DNA of 54,643 nucleotides, taken from positions 1 through 54,643 of the forward strand of contig DAIDIP010000021.1 of assembly GCA_027451745.1 (NCBI GenBank), in the 5' to 3' direction. Source of the stretch: Candidatus Melainabacteria bacterium (GTDB taxonomy: Bacteria > Cyanobacteriota > Vampirovibrionia > Obscuribacterales > Obscuribacteraceae). How positions within the stretch are numbered: the first letter of the stretch is position 1; the number at the start of each line of letters is the position of its first letter. A program made the position numbers and the translations under genes. Below the pieces are notes generated by a model. That model did no database searches and had not been told where the DNA came from. It saw only the letters and a program-made list of their open reading frames with translations. Below are positions 7,260 to 15,845 of the stretch, piece after piece.

Positions 7260-8294
7260 TTACCGGACGGAAGACAATTTCATAACGCCGGTCAACAGTC
7301 CGTGATCGGTGAGGCTCTTGCCGATCTTTTTGTCTTTCCAAAACTTCTCTCCCATCACTACTTGCAGGTTCACAACATCGACGCCGCAGGACATCATTCC
7401 ATCCAGTGTCCCGCCCATACGATGTGTTGGTTGTTGCTTCCTAAGAGGATTGAGCCTCAAACCGATATTTTCCAGAGGCTCGGTTTCGGGATGTTCGCCC
7501 TCCAGGTGACAATTGAAGTCGCCAATCACGATTTTGGCAGCAGGCCAGCCTTCATCTTGAAGATGTTTGGCCAGCAATTTATTTTGTTGGGTTCGAATAG
7601 GGCGAGTCTCAAGCTCGCCTCGCCGAAGACCCTTCTGCTTGGTGACGCCAGCACCATTTTTGGAGTTGCGTGACTGCATGGATTTCTTGTGGACCACGAC
7701 CACAAGGACTTCTTGTCCTTCTGGCAAGCGCACCACAACCGCCAGATCTGGGCGCAGTTGATCAATCCCGGCAATTTTGGCAGTGTCGAGCAGCTCCTCG
7801 TGCCTGACAATCGTGCAGTTGGGAGCCACCAAAAGCCCGAGCCCTTGCCCACGCTCATTGACTTTTCCATTAACGTGTTTGTACCCGCTTTCCTTTGCCA
7901 GGGATTCCACGAATTGGCGATCGACCTCTTCCAGCCCCAACAGCGTGTGCTCTTGCACGATCTCTTTGTAGACCGAAGCAAGTCGCGCTGCCTTGCTTGC
8001 ATTGCCGAATTCGGCATTGAGACAGCCGATGCGGGCGCTTCCGTCCGTGGGCGACAGTGTTTGCAGTTCGTCTTGAATCGCATCAAGAAGGTACTGTTGT
8101 TGCGAAGTGGATTGCTGTCCAGTCTGGGCGCGCTGAGTCTTTGTGTCCTTGAAATTGCGCGACTTCGACTGCGTGGTGGACTGTGCTCGACCGGCCTTCG
8201 ACCCGCGGGTCTGCGGCGACTGTCCGTGTCCAATTTGCGGAAGCACCAACAACAAGACGACGAGAGCCAGGCGAACTATCTTGACACAGCTCAT
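7260..8294 (-). CDS. Secreted endonuclease/exonuclease/phosphatase (EEP) family protein
   Basis: 344 residues. A signal peptide (VRLALVVLLLVLPQIGHGQ, 7-25) is followed by a Ser/Gln/Arg-rich linker to about residue 65 and then an EEP (DNase I-like) fold. The metal and catalytic motifs occur in order: LNAEF (N93), GLEEV (E122/E123), VVVHKKS (H202), GDFN (D259, N261), TLDG (D298), and LTDHGL (D330-H331). It should cut phosphodiester or phosphomonoester bonds outside the cytoplasm; the substrate (DNA, phospholipid or other) is not readable. GC-rich and unlike both neighbours. Start ATG 8294 has AAGGGG upstream. It has its own terminator at 7164-7232, and a dyad lies 344 bp upstream. Confidence 0.85.
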   Translation of the reverse strand: MSCVKIVRLALVVLLLVLPQIGHGQSPQTRGSKAGRAQSTTQSKSRNFKDTKTQRAQTGQQSTSQQQYLLDAIQDELQTLSPTDGSARIGCLNAEFGNASKAARLASVYKEIVQEHTLLGLEEVDRQFVESLAKESGYKHVNGKVNERGQGLGLLVAPNCTIVRHEELLDTAKIAGIDQLRPDLAVVVRLPEGQEVLVVVVHKKSMQSRNSKNGAGVTKQKGLRRGELETRPIRTQQNKLLAKHLQDEGWPAAKIVIGDFNCHLEGEHPETEPLENIGLRLNPLRKQQPTHRMGGTLDGMMSCGVDVVNLQVVMGEKFWKDKKIGKSLTDHGLLTGVMKLSSVR

Positions 8295-8412
8295 AATGCA
8301 CCCCTTCTTCGGTCCAATTTCAGCTCATGTCAACGAATGACACTGAACTTTGCTGAAAACGGAATTGAAGTAGCTTGGTTAGAGGGTTGGCTTGATGTGG
8401 AAATACGACATC

Positions 8413-8438
8413 TTAGCTTTGCACTTTCGCAAAGCTAA
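8413..8438. repeat. Perfect 10-bp inverted repeat in EEP gene leader
   Basis: TTAGCTTTGC (8413-8422) and GCAAAGCTAA (8429-8438) around a 6-nt loop. There is no T run after it on either strand, so it is more likely an RNA hairpin in the leader or an operator than a terminator. Confidence 0.5.
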
Positions 8439-8638
8439 TTCCAAATCGAGCATAAAAATCACTACAATAAAATCCGGCGCCACCGCCCATTTCAGAAAAT
8501 GCCTCAAACATCAAACAAAATTTATTACTCTTTGAACAGTCATCTGAAGAAAACAAGAGATTATTGCAGTCGGTACTACACATAGCTATGCTAATAGTAA
8601 AGTCAACATGCAAGTTCACAAGCGAAAAAATAAATGTC

Positions 8639-8654
8639 TAGCACAATTGAGCTA
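8639..8654. repeat. Intergenic dyad, copy 3
   Basis: TAGCACA AT TGAGCTA. The spacing is that of the consensus, with one change in each half. It sits between two divergent GC-rich units, 344 bp and 287 bp from their start codons. Confidence 0.55.
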
Positions 8655-8757
8655 ATGTGCACGCAGCAAATTAATTTGAGCATCACCATTATGCTTGCTT
8701 AAAGCACCAATTTTTTAGCTGTAGCTGCCGACTATCGACAACAACACTACTTGATTG

Positions 8758-8765
8758 TTAGCGCA
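8758..8765 (+). repeat. Dyad half-site
   Basis: TTAGCGCA, one perfect half of the dyad, without a partner. It lies 176 bp upstream of ATG 8942. Confidence 0.3.
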
Positions 8766-8941
8766 CAAATGCATAAAGATAAACTGTCATCTTATAGCTA
8801 AAATCTTTTACCTATACAAGCATAAATCAATACAAGGTCTTTCTTCCTATTTAGGCGTCAATCAGCGCTTAGGTAGAGAAGGTACTGTATTGATCTATTG
8901 TTCATATGACAAGGTTCCCATCTCAACACGGAGGCGCAACG

Positions 8942-9343
8942 ATGATCAAGTCGGTTTTCTGGCTGGTCTTGCGCGCCTTGCTGGCGCTGGCAAAAATGGC
9001 GGCAGTTCTATCTGGGGCTGCTCTGCTGCTCCTCGTCATCCTCTTCAAGCCGCTTGCCCCGGTCTGGCAAGCACACGAATTTTCCAAAGAAGTGACGAAG
9101 GTGGAAAAGACCACCAAGCTCACGCCACCTGAGCAAATGGATTTGCTCGACAAGAAGATGCAACCAATTATCGAGGCGCACAAGAAGAACCCGACTGCCC
9201 CTGCGCTCAGTGGATTCGCCCTGCCCGAAGGAGTGGGACAGGAGGCGATCGAGGACTTCATCGCCAAGCACCGTTGGTCCTACGAGATCGACAAAAAACG
9301 CACCCTGGATGGGAGGAAATATCTCATCGTTATCCCGCAGTGA
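8942..9343 (+). CDS. Small GC-rich membrane-anchored protein of unknown function
   Basis: 133 residues from ATG 8942, chosen because GGAGG at 8931-8935 is correctly spaced; an in-frame ATG 36 bases upstream has none. It has a long hydrophobic N-terminal segment (about residues 5-38, ALLALAKMAAVLSGAALLLL), then a charged soluble part rich in Lys, Glu and Pro (VEKTTKLTPPEQMDLLDKKM), ending in YLIVIPQ. No family recognised. The N-terminus could be one membrane anchor or an uncleaved signal, with the remainder outside the membrane. GC-rich, single-gene unit with its own terminator at 9371-9430 and a dyad 287 bp upstream. Confidence 0.7.
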   Translation: MIKSVFWLVLRALLALAKMAAVLSGAALLLLVILFKPLAPVWQAHEFSKEVTKVEKTTKLTPPEQMDLLDKKMQPIIEAHKKNPTAPALSGFALPEGVGQEAIEDFIAKHRWSYEIDKKRTLDGRKYLIVIPQ

Positions 9344-9370
9344 AAGATTCGCGATGACGCACATTGATGC

Positions 9371-9430
9371 AGGTCTCCCTAGTATGCAGTCTAACCAGAC
9401 TCGACTCGGGAGACCTCTTTCTTTTTTTAT
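9371..9430 (+). terminator. Intrinsic terminator of the small membrane-protein gene
   Basis: Arms AGGTCTCCC (9371-9379) and GGGAGACCT (9408-9416) are followed by CTTTCTTTTTTTATTT. Confidence 0.85.
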
Positions 9431-9557
9431 TTGTGTTTTAAATTCTGATTGTGAATATTGAAATACTGCAAAGCAGTAACTAGTCAAACCAGATCGTACT
9501 AAATAAGTATCTTCTTGTCTGCCGATACCCGCTCTGTAAGCCAAAAGTTGTCAAATG

Positions 9558-9573
9558 TAGTGCATCTGCGCTA
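9558..9573. repeat. Intergenic dyad, copy 4
   Basis: TAGTGCA TC TGCGCTA. One mismatch to the consensus, in the left half. It lies 508 bp upstream of ATG 10082. Confidence 0.55.
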
Positions 9574-9693
9574 ATCATAAAGGGCGTTTTGTGCAAGCCG
9601 TTCTCACTATATTGGTAGAACCACCCCAGGTGGCACCCATACCATTGTTTTTGGAGCCCAAAATGTTGCTAATTTCAAAAAGCAGTGCCAAGC

Positions 9694-9709
9694 TAGCGAG
9701 GCCGCGCTA
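9694..9709. repeat. Intergenic dyad, copy 5
   Basis: TAGCGAG GC CGCGCTA. Two mismatches to the consensus. It lies 372 bp upstream of ATG 10082. Confidence 0.5.
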
Positions 9710-9996
9710 AGTGCTATGCGTCAGTAAAGATTACTTTATTTTCGCGGTCCTTATATGTGATCTATATAGACAAGGATTTATATAGTTCGACAATTTTGTC
9801 ACTGCGTGGGGCTATTGGGATTTGACTGCTTTTCAAAAGAAAAACACATTGCTACGCTGCAAAGATTGCATTGCCTGGATAAAAAATGACACTGTTAATT
9901 GTTCACTCATATCCCTCTGCAGAACAAGAACACATCGCAACAAACAAGCGGCAAAACCACAAAAGACTTGGACGATAAGGACGTCTAAGATCATGC

Positions 9997-10004
9997 CGCG
10001 CTAA
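9997..10004 (-). repeat. Dyad half-site at the GC boundary
   Basis: CGCGCTAA, one half of the dyad with a single change, placed where the sequence switches from AT-rich leader to GC-rich coding DNA. Confidence 0.25.
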
Positions 10005-10081
10005 GGGAGTGGGTGAATGAGAATGGTCGACAATGGGTTGACCATCGCAGACCATGCATCAAGTTTAGTGGAGACTTGAAG

Positions 10082-10996
10082 ATGAACATCAGCATCCCGC
10101 CGGTCGCTCAGTTGCTGGACTTCCTGTCTATCGTGTTCTGGAGGGCCGCGAGCCACCCCACCGAAGCCATTGCATGGGCCTTGGGCAGCATTGCCCTCGT
10201 CAAGACCGTTCATGTCGCCGGCGTGAAGATCTTCGGACGCAATGTCGCCCGGCTCACCGCCGAACTCAACCGCACTGTGAACGCCCTCTCCGGAGAGGCG
10301 CTCACCGCCATCGGTACGACCATCCCGGAGGACAACGAAGACCGTGAACTCGTTGAACTTCACGAAGCCCTGCTCCCTGGCTACCGCGGCAGCCGGAGCA
10401 CTCTAGCGAAGTTCGGCAACCTGCTCTTTGCGGCCATCCCCGGCGGACGCAATCGCAATCAGCGTCGCCAGTTCGACGCCGAACTGCTCGAGCTGCTCGA
10501 TCAGTTCAGTAGCACCCCGTCTTCCTCGAAGGCGGAGTTGGCCCGAAATGTCGTCGAAGCGGTTGTCGGCAACATCAACGATTACATCAATGAAGGAGCC
10601 AGCCCGATTCAGATCATCAGCGCCGCCAAGAAGCGCTACGTGGCGGCTGGTCGCAAGCGACGCTCAACCAAACGCGTCGCCAATGCTATGCACGTCATCG
10701 CCGACCGGGCCGTTGCTCTGGCGGCGGAGGCCCGCGGACGCATGGGCAATCTCCACCAAGCCCTCACGGTCGTGGGCGATCCCGATCGGCTCAATAGACT
10801 CGTCGAACTCCTCAATCGCAGTGAGTCACTCGTGGCGTTGTCGGACGACGCGGACTGCGTTCTCAAGCTGGTCGAGGAGCTCGGCGGCAGGTCCGGCAGC
10901 TCTTCGCGTCCCGATGGTCGTCAACTGAACGGTGGACTCGCCGCGACGAGGACCGGCAACAGCGGCAACGGCAAGTCCGTCGCCAAGGTGGGTTGA
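10082..10996 (+). CDS. GC-rich protein of unknown function with N-terminal membrane segment
   Basis: 304 residues from ATG 10082 (GGAG at 10068-10071). The N-terminus is hydrophobic (VAQLLDFLSIVFW and AIAWALGSIALVKTVHVAGV, about 8-48) and could form one or two membrane segments. The rest is soluble, largely helical by composition, with a basic stretch (KKRYVAAGRKRRSTKR, about 182-197) and a Gly/Ser-rich tail. No family recognised. The frame is open further upstream to 10013, but without a good ribosome site. GC-rich codon use throughout; single-gene unit ending in hairpins at 11075-11096 and 11196-11240. Two dyads lie upstream. Confidence 0.75.
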   Translation: MNISIPPVAQLLDFLSIVFWRAASHPTEAIAWALGSIALVKTVHVAGVKIFGRNVARLTAELNRTVNALSGEALTAIGTTIPEDNEDRELVELHEALLPGYRGSRSTLAKFGNLLFAAIPGGRNRNQRRQFDAELLELLDQFSSTPSSSKAELARNVVEAVVGNINDYINEGASPIQIISAAKKRYVAAGRKRRSTKRVANAMHVIADRAVALAAEARGRMGNLHQALTVVGDPDRLNRLVELLNRSESLVALSDDADCVLKLVEELGGRSGSSSRPDGRQLNGGLAATRTGNSGNGKSVAKVG

Positions 10997-11074
10997 ATAG
11001 TAAGTTCGAGCGGAGGAGGAGGAGTCGAGCACGCAGAACACAGGGAGCCTTGCGCTCGTGCTCCCCCGCTCTTC

Positions 11075-11096
11075 AGGGGACTGAGTTCAGTCCCCT
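11075..11096 (+). repeat. Hairpin downstream of the unknown GC-rich gene
   Basis: AGGGGACTGA (11075-11084) and TCAGTCCCCT (11087-11096). No T run follows, so it may protect the 3' end of the mRNA. Confidence 0.5.
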
Positions 11097-11195
11097 CATG
11101 ACAAACTGCCACTATGACGAGAAGCTGGAGCGGGGAGCGCCCTCGTCCCAACTAATCAGGAGAAACTCAACTGTAGAAAACTGGTTGTAAAAACA

Positions 11196-11240
11196 AGGTT
11201 ACCGATCCCAGAGAAGGGGATCGGTAACCTTTGCTTTTTA
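11196..11240 (+). terminator. Intrinsic terminator of the unknown GC-rich gene
   Basis: Arms AAGGTTACCGATCCC and GGGATCGGTAACCTT around a short loop, followed by TGCTTTTTAC. Confidence 0.88.
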
Positions 11241-11319
11241 CTCAATCTTTTTGACCCTTTTATATTTGTATAAATCTATCTTTGGCACATAAGAGCAAAA
11301 CAACAGAAAATAAACTAAG

Positions 11320-11751
11320 ATGAGCCAACAATTAAATCTCGCAACGACTCAATATAAGGTAAAGGACTTGCCGCGCTTTGTTATTCTTGAACACGATTAC
11401 CCTCTAAGACATTGGGATTTCATGCTAGAAAACGGCGATCATCTGCGCGCTTGGAAACTTTTAGATAATCCAGAAGACCTACTCAAGCAATCAAAGCAAG
11501 GTTTTTCAATTAGAGCCAATACTGCCCAAAATCATCGTCTTATATATCTTGATTATGAAGGACCTGTTTCTAGCAATCGTGGTTTTGTCACTCAATTCGA
11601 CAAAGGTACTTTTGATTGGGTTGAGAACAATAATGAACAAGTAAAGATTCACTTAAACGGGCAACGGCTAAAAGGAATTGCCGAACTTACAAAAGACAAT
11701 ATTTTAGATGACTGGCATTTAGCCTTTATTGCGGCTGGCATTATAGATTAA
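11320..11751 (+). CDS. Stand-alone LigD-type 3'-phosphoesterase (PE) domain protein
   Basis: 143 residues. It resembles the phosphoesterase domain found at the N-terminus of the bacterial end-joining ligase LigD: FVILEHDYPLRHWDFMLENG followed by RAWKL matches the family's HDxxxxHxDFRLE...SW pattern, with His and Asp placed for metal binding. In LigD this domain trims 3' phosphates and ribonucleotides at DNA ends. As a single-domain protein it could act alone in end repair. No ligD or ku gene is in the window. Start ATG 11320, AT-rich like the backbone. Its 3' end overlaps the convergent coaX gene by 33 bp. Confidence 0.75.
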   Translation: MSQQLNLATTQYKVKDLPRFVILEHDYPLRHWDFMLENGDHLRAWKLLDNPEDLLKQSKQGFSIRANTAQNHRLIYLDYEGPVSSNRGFVTQFDKGTFDWVENNNEQVKIHLNGQRLKGIAELTKDNILDDWHLAFIAAGIID

Positions 11752-12459
11752 TCGCACACCATTAATAGTTAAATGCGGATCTAAATGATCTACTATTTTT
11801 CCCATCTTAGTGTCCAAAAGTCTATTAGCATTGCCACCAGTAGCAACTGACACAACATTGCCCATTTTTTCTTGGGTCAATTTTAACCACTGCTCCACAA
11901 TACCAATTTGGGCCAAAGCAGTGCCATTCATTATTTGATCGTTTGTGGTGTAACCATAATCAAGGTCAAATTTTTTGTAGTCTACATCTTCTACTGTAGA
12001 AGTAAGCTGAGCTGCTATTTTAAGCCCATTGATCATTGAATGATAACCTAATGTTATAAAGCCACCACCGACAATGCCCTGTGCCGATACTGTTGTCAAG
12101 ACGGTGCATGTGCCCAAAGCAAATACAGCCAAATTCTTATTCTTTGCATACAATTCACGAGCTGCTACAGCATCACAAACACGATCTGCACCATAAGATG
12201 GATGAAAATCTTGAATAAAGTTTTGTCCTTCAGGCGTAACTTTAAAAACTGATCTGCCAAAAGCTTTTTCTAAATCTGCTGTTGCTTGTGGCGCAACAGA
12301 TGACAAAGCTATTTCATCTTTGCTTACACGCTTAACAAGATCACCACCAATGCCGGCACTATCTTTGGTTCTATAGTGCCAGGTTTCTTCTAGTTCGTTA
12401 TCGATAAAACGACCGCATTTAATGAGTGTAGTACCTATATCTATTGCCACCAAACTCAT
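11719..12459 (-). CDS. coaX: Type III pantothenate kinase
   Basis: 246 residues. It phosphorylates pantothenate, the first step of coenzyme A synthesis. The phosphate-binding motif DIGTT (D7) starts the protein; SYGADRVCDAVAA, the FALGTCTVLTTV strand (family GTATT region) and GGGFITLGYHSMINGL follow, typical of CoaX (ASKHA fold). Start ATG 12459 has AAGGAGAC just upstream. The 3' end overlaps the convergent phosphoesterase gene. With panC at 5.2 kb, two steps of the pathway are encoded here in separate units. Confidence 0.88.
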   Translation of the reverse strand: MSLVAIDIGTTLIKCGRFIDNELEETWHYRTKDSAGIGGDLVKRVSKDEIALSSVAPQATADLEKAFGRSVFKVTPEGQNFIQDFHPSYGADRVCDAVAARELYAKNKNLAVFALGTCTVLTTVSAQGIVGGGFITLGYHSMINGLKIAAQLTSTVEDVDYKKFDLDYGYTTNDQIMNGTALAQIGIVEQWLKLTQEKMGNVVSVATGGNANRLLDTKMGKIVDHLDPHLTINGVRLIYNASRNKG

Positions 12460-12565
12460 TAATTGTCTCCTTAAAATTTGCTTGCACCACTTGAAATTTA
12501 ATGATATTAAATATGCTACCGCGTATGATTACATAAGCTCAATTAATATTCTAGAAGGAGCAATC

Positions 12566-13300
12566 ATGAAAAGGACACCTCTAAGAGGAATCAGAAATAC
12601 ATCAATAAGCATGGCGGCTATTATTACAATGGTAGGCGCTCAAAGTTTACCAACTATGGCAGATTCATATACTGGAGCTCAGCAACATTTGCAAGGACGG
12701 GTAACCTATGCCCCAGTTGGCACCACACTCGATGCTTCACTTACCAGTCCAATTGACAGCGCTTTGGCTAAACCAGGCGACTTATTTAGTGCCAGATTAA
12801 ATGCGCCTTTATACTTAGGAAGCGATTTAGTATTGCCAGGTGGTACTAATCTAGAGGGACAAGTGGTTTCTGCAGACAAAGCAGGATTGGCTGGCAGCAA
12901 TGGCAAAATGGGCTTACGCCTAATTGGAGCTGTTACTCCAGATGGTATTCGTTATCCATTGTCAGCCATAGTGACAACAACTAACCAAGAAAAAACCATC
13001 CACGAAGATACACAAGGTAATCTAAAAGGCCGCACCACATCTTCAAGCATTAAAAGCGGTGTAGTTCGAACAGGCTTGTGGACAGCTGGCGGTACGTTAT
13101 TGGGCATTTGTTTTGCTCCAATAGTTGGTGGTGCAGTTGGAGCTGGTGCAATTGCTGGTGTAGCAACGGGTGGAGCTGTTGGACTAGGAAGCAATTTATG
13201 GCGTAAAGGCAAAGATGTAAAAATCCCAAGCGGCACGCGCATACAATTTGCTCTTGATCAACCAATGTCTTTAATGGCAGCAGCTGGACAACAAGGCTAA
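12566..13300 (+). CDS. Secreted protein with VirB10/TrbI-like beta segments, function unknown
   Basis: 244 residues from ATG 12566, with AGAAGGAG at 12553-12560. The signal peptide runs to about residue 33 (SMAAIITMVGAQSLPTMAD). The body has PGDLFSARLNAPLYLGSDLVLPGGT, and it ends with IPSGTRIQFALDQPM; this phrasing is reminiscent of the beta-barrel domain of TrbI/VirB10 and related surface proteins. A Gly/Ala-rich hydrophobic stretch (APIVGGAVGAGAIAGVATGG, about 190-210) could be membrane-inserted. The family link is tentative. Monocistronic, ending in the terminator at 13321-13352. Confidence 0.7.
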   Translation: MKRTPLRGIRNTSISMAAIITMVGAQSLPTMADSYTGAQQHLQGRVTYAPVGTTLDASLTSPIDSALAKPGDLFSARLNAPLYLGSDLVLPGGTNLEGQVVSADKAGLAGSNGKMGLRLIGAVTPDGIRYPLSAIVTTTNQEKTIHEDTQGNLKGRTTSSSIKSGVVRTGLWTAGGTLLGICFAPIVGGAVGAGAIAGVATGGAVGLGSNLWRKGKDVKIPSGTRIQFALDQPMSLMAAAGQQG

Positions 13301-13320
13301 TCGCAAATAAAAACTTGAAC

Positions 13321-13352
13321 AAGGACGCTGCCGTACTGGCGGCGTCTTTGTT
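13321..13352 (+). terminator. Intrinsic terminator
   Basis: Imperfect stem AAGGACGCTGCC/GGCGGCGTCTTTG around GTACT, then TTTGTTTG. It lies after the secreted-protein gene and ahead of the convergent mutL. Confidence 0.75.
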
Positions 13353-13420
13353 TGTTATCAAGCGATAGTTGGAATTCTGCTAACCCATAGCTTTGTCCAA
13401 AGCGAGCAAACTGTTCTTTT

Positions 13421-15295
13421 CTATTTTGGATGAAACATTTGAAATAGCTTGTCGTATGAAAAAGCTAATTGAATTGGCCTTCCATGTGGGCATGTTTCAT
13501 TGCGCGGCGTATTATGCCACTGACTCAACAAATCAACAATTTGATCATAGGCCAAATGCATGCCATTTTTAATTGCACTTTGACAGGCAAGAGATTTTAC
13601 TATTTCAAGTTTTGGATTTGTTTGTGTACTTTCGGCCAATTCCTGCAACATGGTTTGGATAATGCCAGCATAGTCTTTGTGTGCTAATTCTACAGGTACT
13701 TGTGTGCAGGCAATTTCTTGTTTGCTTACTTCAAATTCAAAGCCTTGTTCACTCAGTTCTTTTTTATTTTCTTCCAAAGCGATTTTTTGTTCGGCAGTCA
13801 ATTGTAGAGGCAAAGAAATAACTATATTCTGACCCTCAACCTGCTTTTCGCTAGCCAATAATTTTTCATACAGCGTTCGCTCATGGGCTATATGCTGTTC
13901 AACAATTGATAATCCGTCTTTTGTTTCTAACAGAATATAAGTATGAGCAAGATAACCAACAATTTTCCAATCTACTGGTAATTGAACCAGTACTGATTTG
14001 GTTTGATCTAACGTAGGTGCTTTTGACTGTGTCCTTAAATCGAACATTAGAGTACTGCCAAATGACCTGTCAGCAAAAGCGCTATCTATAGCAACGGAAG
14101 ATGGTGTGTAGAGCATTTCACCAGTTTCTTGTAATGGCAATTGCTGACTTCGTTCAACTTCGTAGTAGGAGAAGCTGGAGCTGCCAAAGTTTATGCTCTT
14201 GTTGAGCCTGCTTTCTGGTAAAGGCTCAAAATCCATAACCTCAGATGAACGCTCAACAGTTGAATCTGTACTTAATGCTTGGGCAATTGCTAATGAACGT
14301 CCATTATCGGCAATTCTTAGAGTGTGCATAATTTGTCTTTGCAAAAACAAATAAACATCATTACCGCGAGAATAACGAATTTCTTTTTTTGTTGGATGTA
14401 TGTTTATATCTAATTCGATGGGATTCACCTTAAGATGAACAACTGCTAGAGGATACCTGCCTTTGGGAATTAGATCGGCATAAGCATAATCCAATGCTTT
14501 AAGCGCAAGTGAGCACCGCACTGGGCGGTTGTTTACTATAGTAAGGATGCCTTTGCGATCCCCACGAAAATTTTTGGGACTGATTAATCTGCCTTCTATT
14601 TCTAAACCCAAAACCCCATCTTTTGCTTTAACAGTAAGAAAAGAGGAAGACTCTGTTGTAAAGCCACTCTCATTTATAGCTTGATCTAATAGTCCTGAAC
14701 CAAGCGTTTTTAATTTTTTTGTGCCATCTAAGCTTAGTTCAAAAGAAATTTTTGGATAAGTAATAGCCAAACTTTGCATGATCTCATAAATATGAGCAAA
14801 TTCAGTTGTAGGCTTTTTTAAGAATTTAAGCCGTGCTGGCACATTATAAAAAAGGTCTTCAACTTCTATTATTGTTCCTTTGGCACAACCAGTTTCTGAA
14901 ACAGTCATACCGCCATCAGTAGAAGTTACTTTAGTACCAATATCTTTTTTATCTGTGCGTGTAAAACAAATAAGCTTGCTTACCGAGGCAATACTAGGCA
15001 AAGCCTCACCCCGAAAACCAAGTGAATTTAAATTCCATAAATCATCAGCGCTTTTTAATTTTGAAGTAGCGTGTCTTTGAAAAGCCAGCGAAGCATCGTC
15101 GGTCTCCATGCCGCAGCCATTGTCGGACACCCGAATTTTTCTACAGCCTTCGCTTATATCGACAACAATTTTGCCCGCCCCAGCATCAATTGAATTTTCA
15201 ACTAATTCTTTAACTACTGAAGCTGGACGCTCAACTACTTCGCCAGCTGCAATTTGGCTGGCTATATGTTCTGGCAAAACAAAAATTTGTGGCAT
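13421..15295 (-). CDS. mutL: DNA mismatch repair protein MutL
   Basis: 624 residues from ATG 15295 (MPQIFVLPEHIASQIAAGEVVERP, the usual start); the frame extends to a GTG at 15319. The N-terminal GHKL ATPase motifs are all present: ELVENSIDAGA, DNGCGM, TSKL, GFRGEALPSIASVSKL. A variable linker follows, then the C-terminal dimerisation domain with CPHGRPIQLAF. The endonuclease motif of most non-E. coli MutL proteins, DQHA(x)2E(x)4E, appears here as EQHIAHERTLYE, that is Asp to Glu and Ala to Ile, while ACQSAI and CPHGRP are kept. It links MutS mismatch recognition to strand removal. No mutS nearby. Confidence 0.95.
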   Translation of the reverse strand: MPQIFVLPEHIASQIAAGEVVERPASVVKELVENSIDAGAGKIVVDISEGCRKIRVSDNGCGMETDDASLAFQRHATSKLKSADDLWNLNSLGFRGEALPSIASVSKLICFTRTDKKDIGTKVTSTDGGMTVSETGCAKGTIIEVEDLFYNVPARLKFLKKPTTEFAHIYEIMQSLAITYPKISFELSLDGTKKLKTLGSGLLDQAINESGFTTESSSFLTVKAKDGVLGLEIEGRLISPKNFRGDRKGILTIVNNRPVRCSLALKALDYAYADLIPKGRYPLAVVHLKVNPIELDINIHPTKKEIRYSRGNDVYLFLQRQIMHTLRIADNGRSLAIAQALSTDSTVERSSEVMDFEPLPESRLNKSINFGSSSFSYYEVERSQQLPLQETGEMLYTPSSVAIDSAFADRSFGSTLMFDLRTQSKAPTLDQTKSVLVQLPVDWKIVGYLAHTYILLETKDGLSIVEQHIAHERTLYEKLLASEKQVEGQNIVISLPLQLTAEQKIALEENKKELSEQGFEFEVSKQEIACTQVPVELAHKDYAGIIQTMLQELAESTQTNPKLEIVKSLACQSAIKNGMHLAYDQIVDLLSQWHNTPRNETCPHGRPIQLAFSYDKLFQMFHPK

Positions 15296-15845
15296 GACTG
15301 ATGATACCTGCCTAAGCACTGTTATCTACTGATATAAACTTGTCACAATTCGCAGATTATAGAGATTAGCACGACAAGAGTTAGCGCTGGCTAGCGCGAA
15401 CATCCAGAACAAATTAATGAGCGTTTTAACATTAAATTTATTGAGCTTTTTGCCGGATAAGCCGGATGATATCAAGAAAACTGCTGGATGCAAAGCGCCG
15501 CCCGCTAAATTTTCTGATTATTGTTTGAATTAATGGCGAACCGATCTTTATTAGATTGCCATCATTTTGTGACTTGCATACTGTCTCTTATTTCGGTTAG
15601 TTAAACGGTGTTCCCTATCATTTCTCTTTTACAAAGGAGTACCTATCGAAGTACCTGGCAATCCCCATTCACGCCAAACCAGAAAGCAAATCGCTTTATC
15701 GCCCTAGCCAGGCCTGCCAGCAGAATCTTGATTCGCGCCATGGAAGTCCAAAGCTGAATGGAACGTTGTGGTGTTTCGCAACGCGGTGCTCCAAAAAGCA
15801 CTGGCAGCTAAGGACAGGCAACCAGCATACATTGGAGGAACAACC
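15296..15845. other. Intergenic region upstream of csrA
   Basis: AT-rich to about 15640, then mixed composition up to csrA. At 15366-15397 it holds three same-direction TAGC(A/G)C half-sites. No credible gene. Confidence 0.45.
15366..15397 (+). repeat. Cluster of dyad half-sites
   Basis: TAGCAC at 15366, TAGCGC at 15382 and TAGCGC at 15392, all in one direction; the last two start 10 bp apart. They lie about 450 bp upstream of the csrA start. Confidence 0.35.

Larger units (their letters stand above)
8295..8941. other. Divergent leader region between two GC-rich units
   Basis: 647 bp of AT-rich DNA between the minus-strand EEP gene and the plus-strand membrane-protein gene. It holds a perfect 10-bp inverted repeat at 8413-8438 (TTAGCTTTGC/GCAAAGCTAA), a dyad at 8639-8654 near the middle, and a half-site at 8758-8765. 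No credible ORF. Confidence 0.5.
9344..10081. other. Long leader with two dyads and a half-site
   Basis: After the terminator at 9371-9430 there is about 650 bp of AT-rich DNA without a credible gene. It carries dyads at 9558-9573 and 9694-9709 and a half-site at 9997-10004. Composition turns GC-rich abruptly at about 9990-10010, just ahead of the next coding region. A 60-codon open frame at 9822-10004 lacks a ribosome site. Confidence 0.5.
10997..11319. other. 3' region of the GC-rich unit with stacked hairpins
   Basis: It contains GGGAGC/GCTCCC, the near-perfect inverted repeat at 11075-11096, and the terminator at 11196-11240. A 30-codon ATG frame at 11098 has no Shine-Dalgarno and is not called. 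AT-rich DNA from about 11230 leads into the next gene. Confidence 0.5.

Noticed and set aside
8413-8619. 68-codon minus-strand frame
   Set aside because: No ribosome site, odd composition, and it lies in a leader with an inverted repeat.
9822-10004. 60-codon plus-strand frame
   Set aside because: No Shine-Dalgarno, no protein-like features, and it ends in a dyad half-site at a GC boundary.
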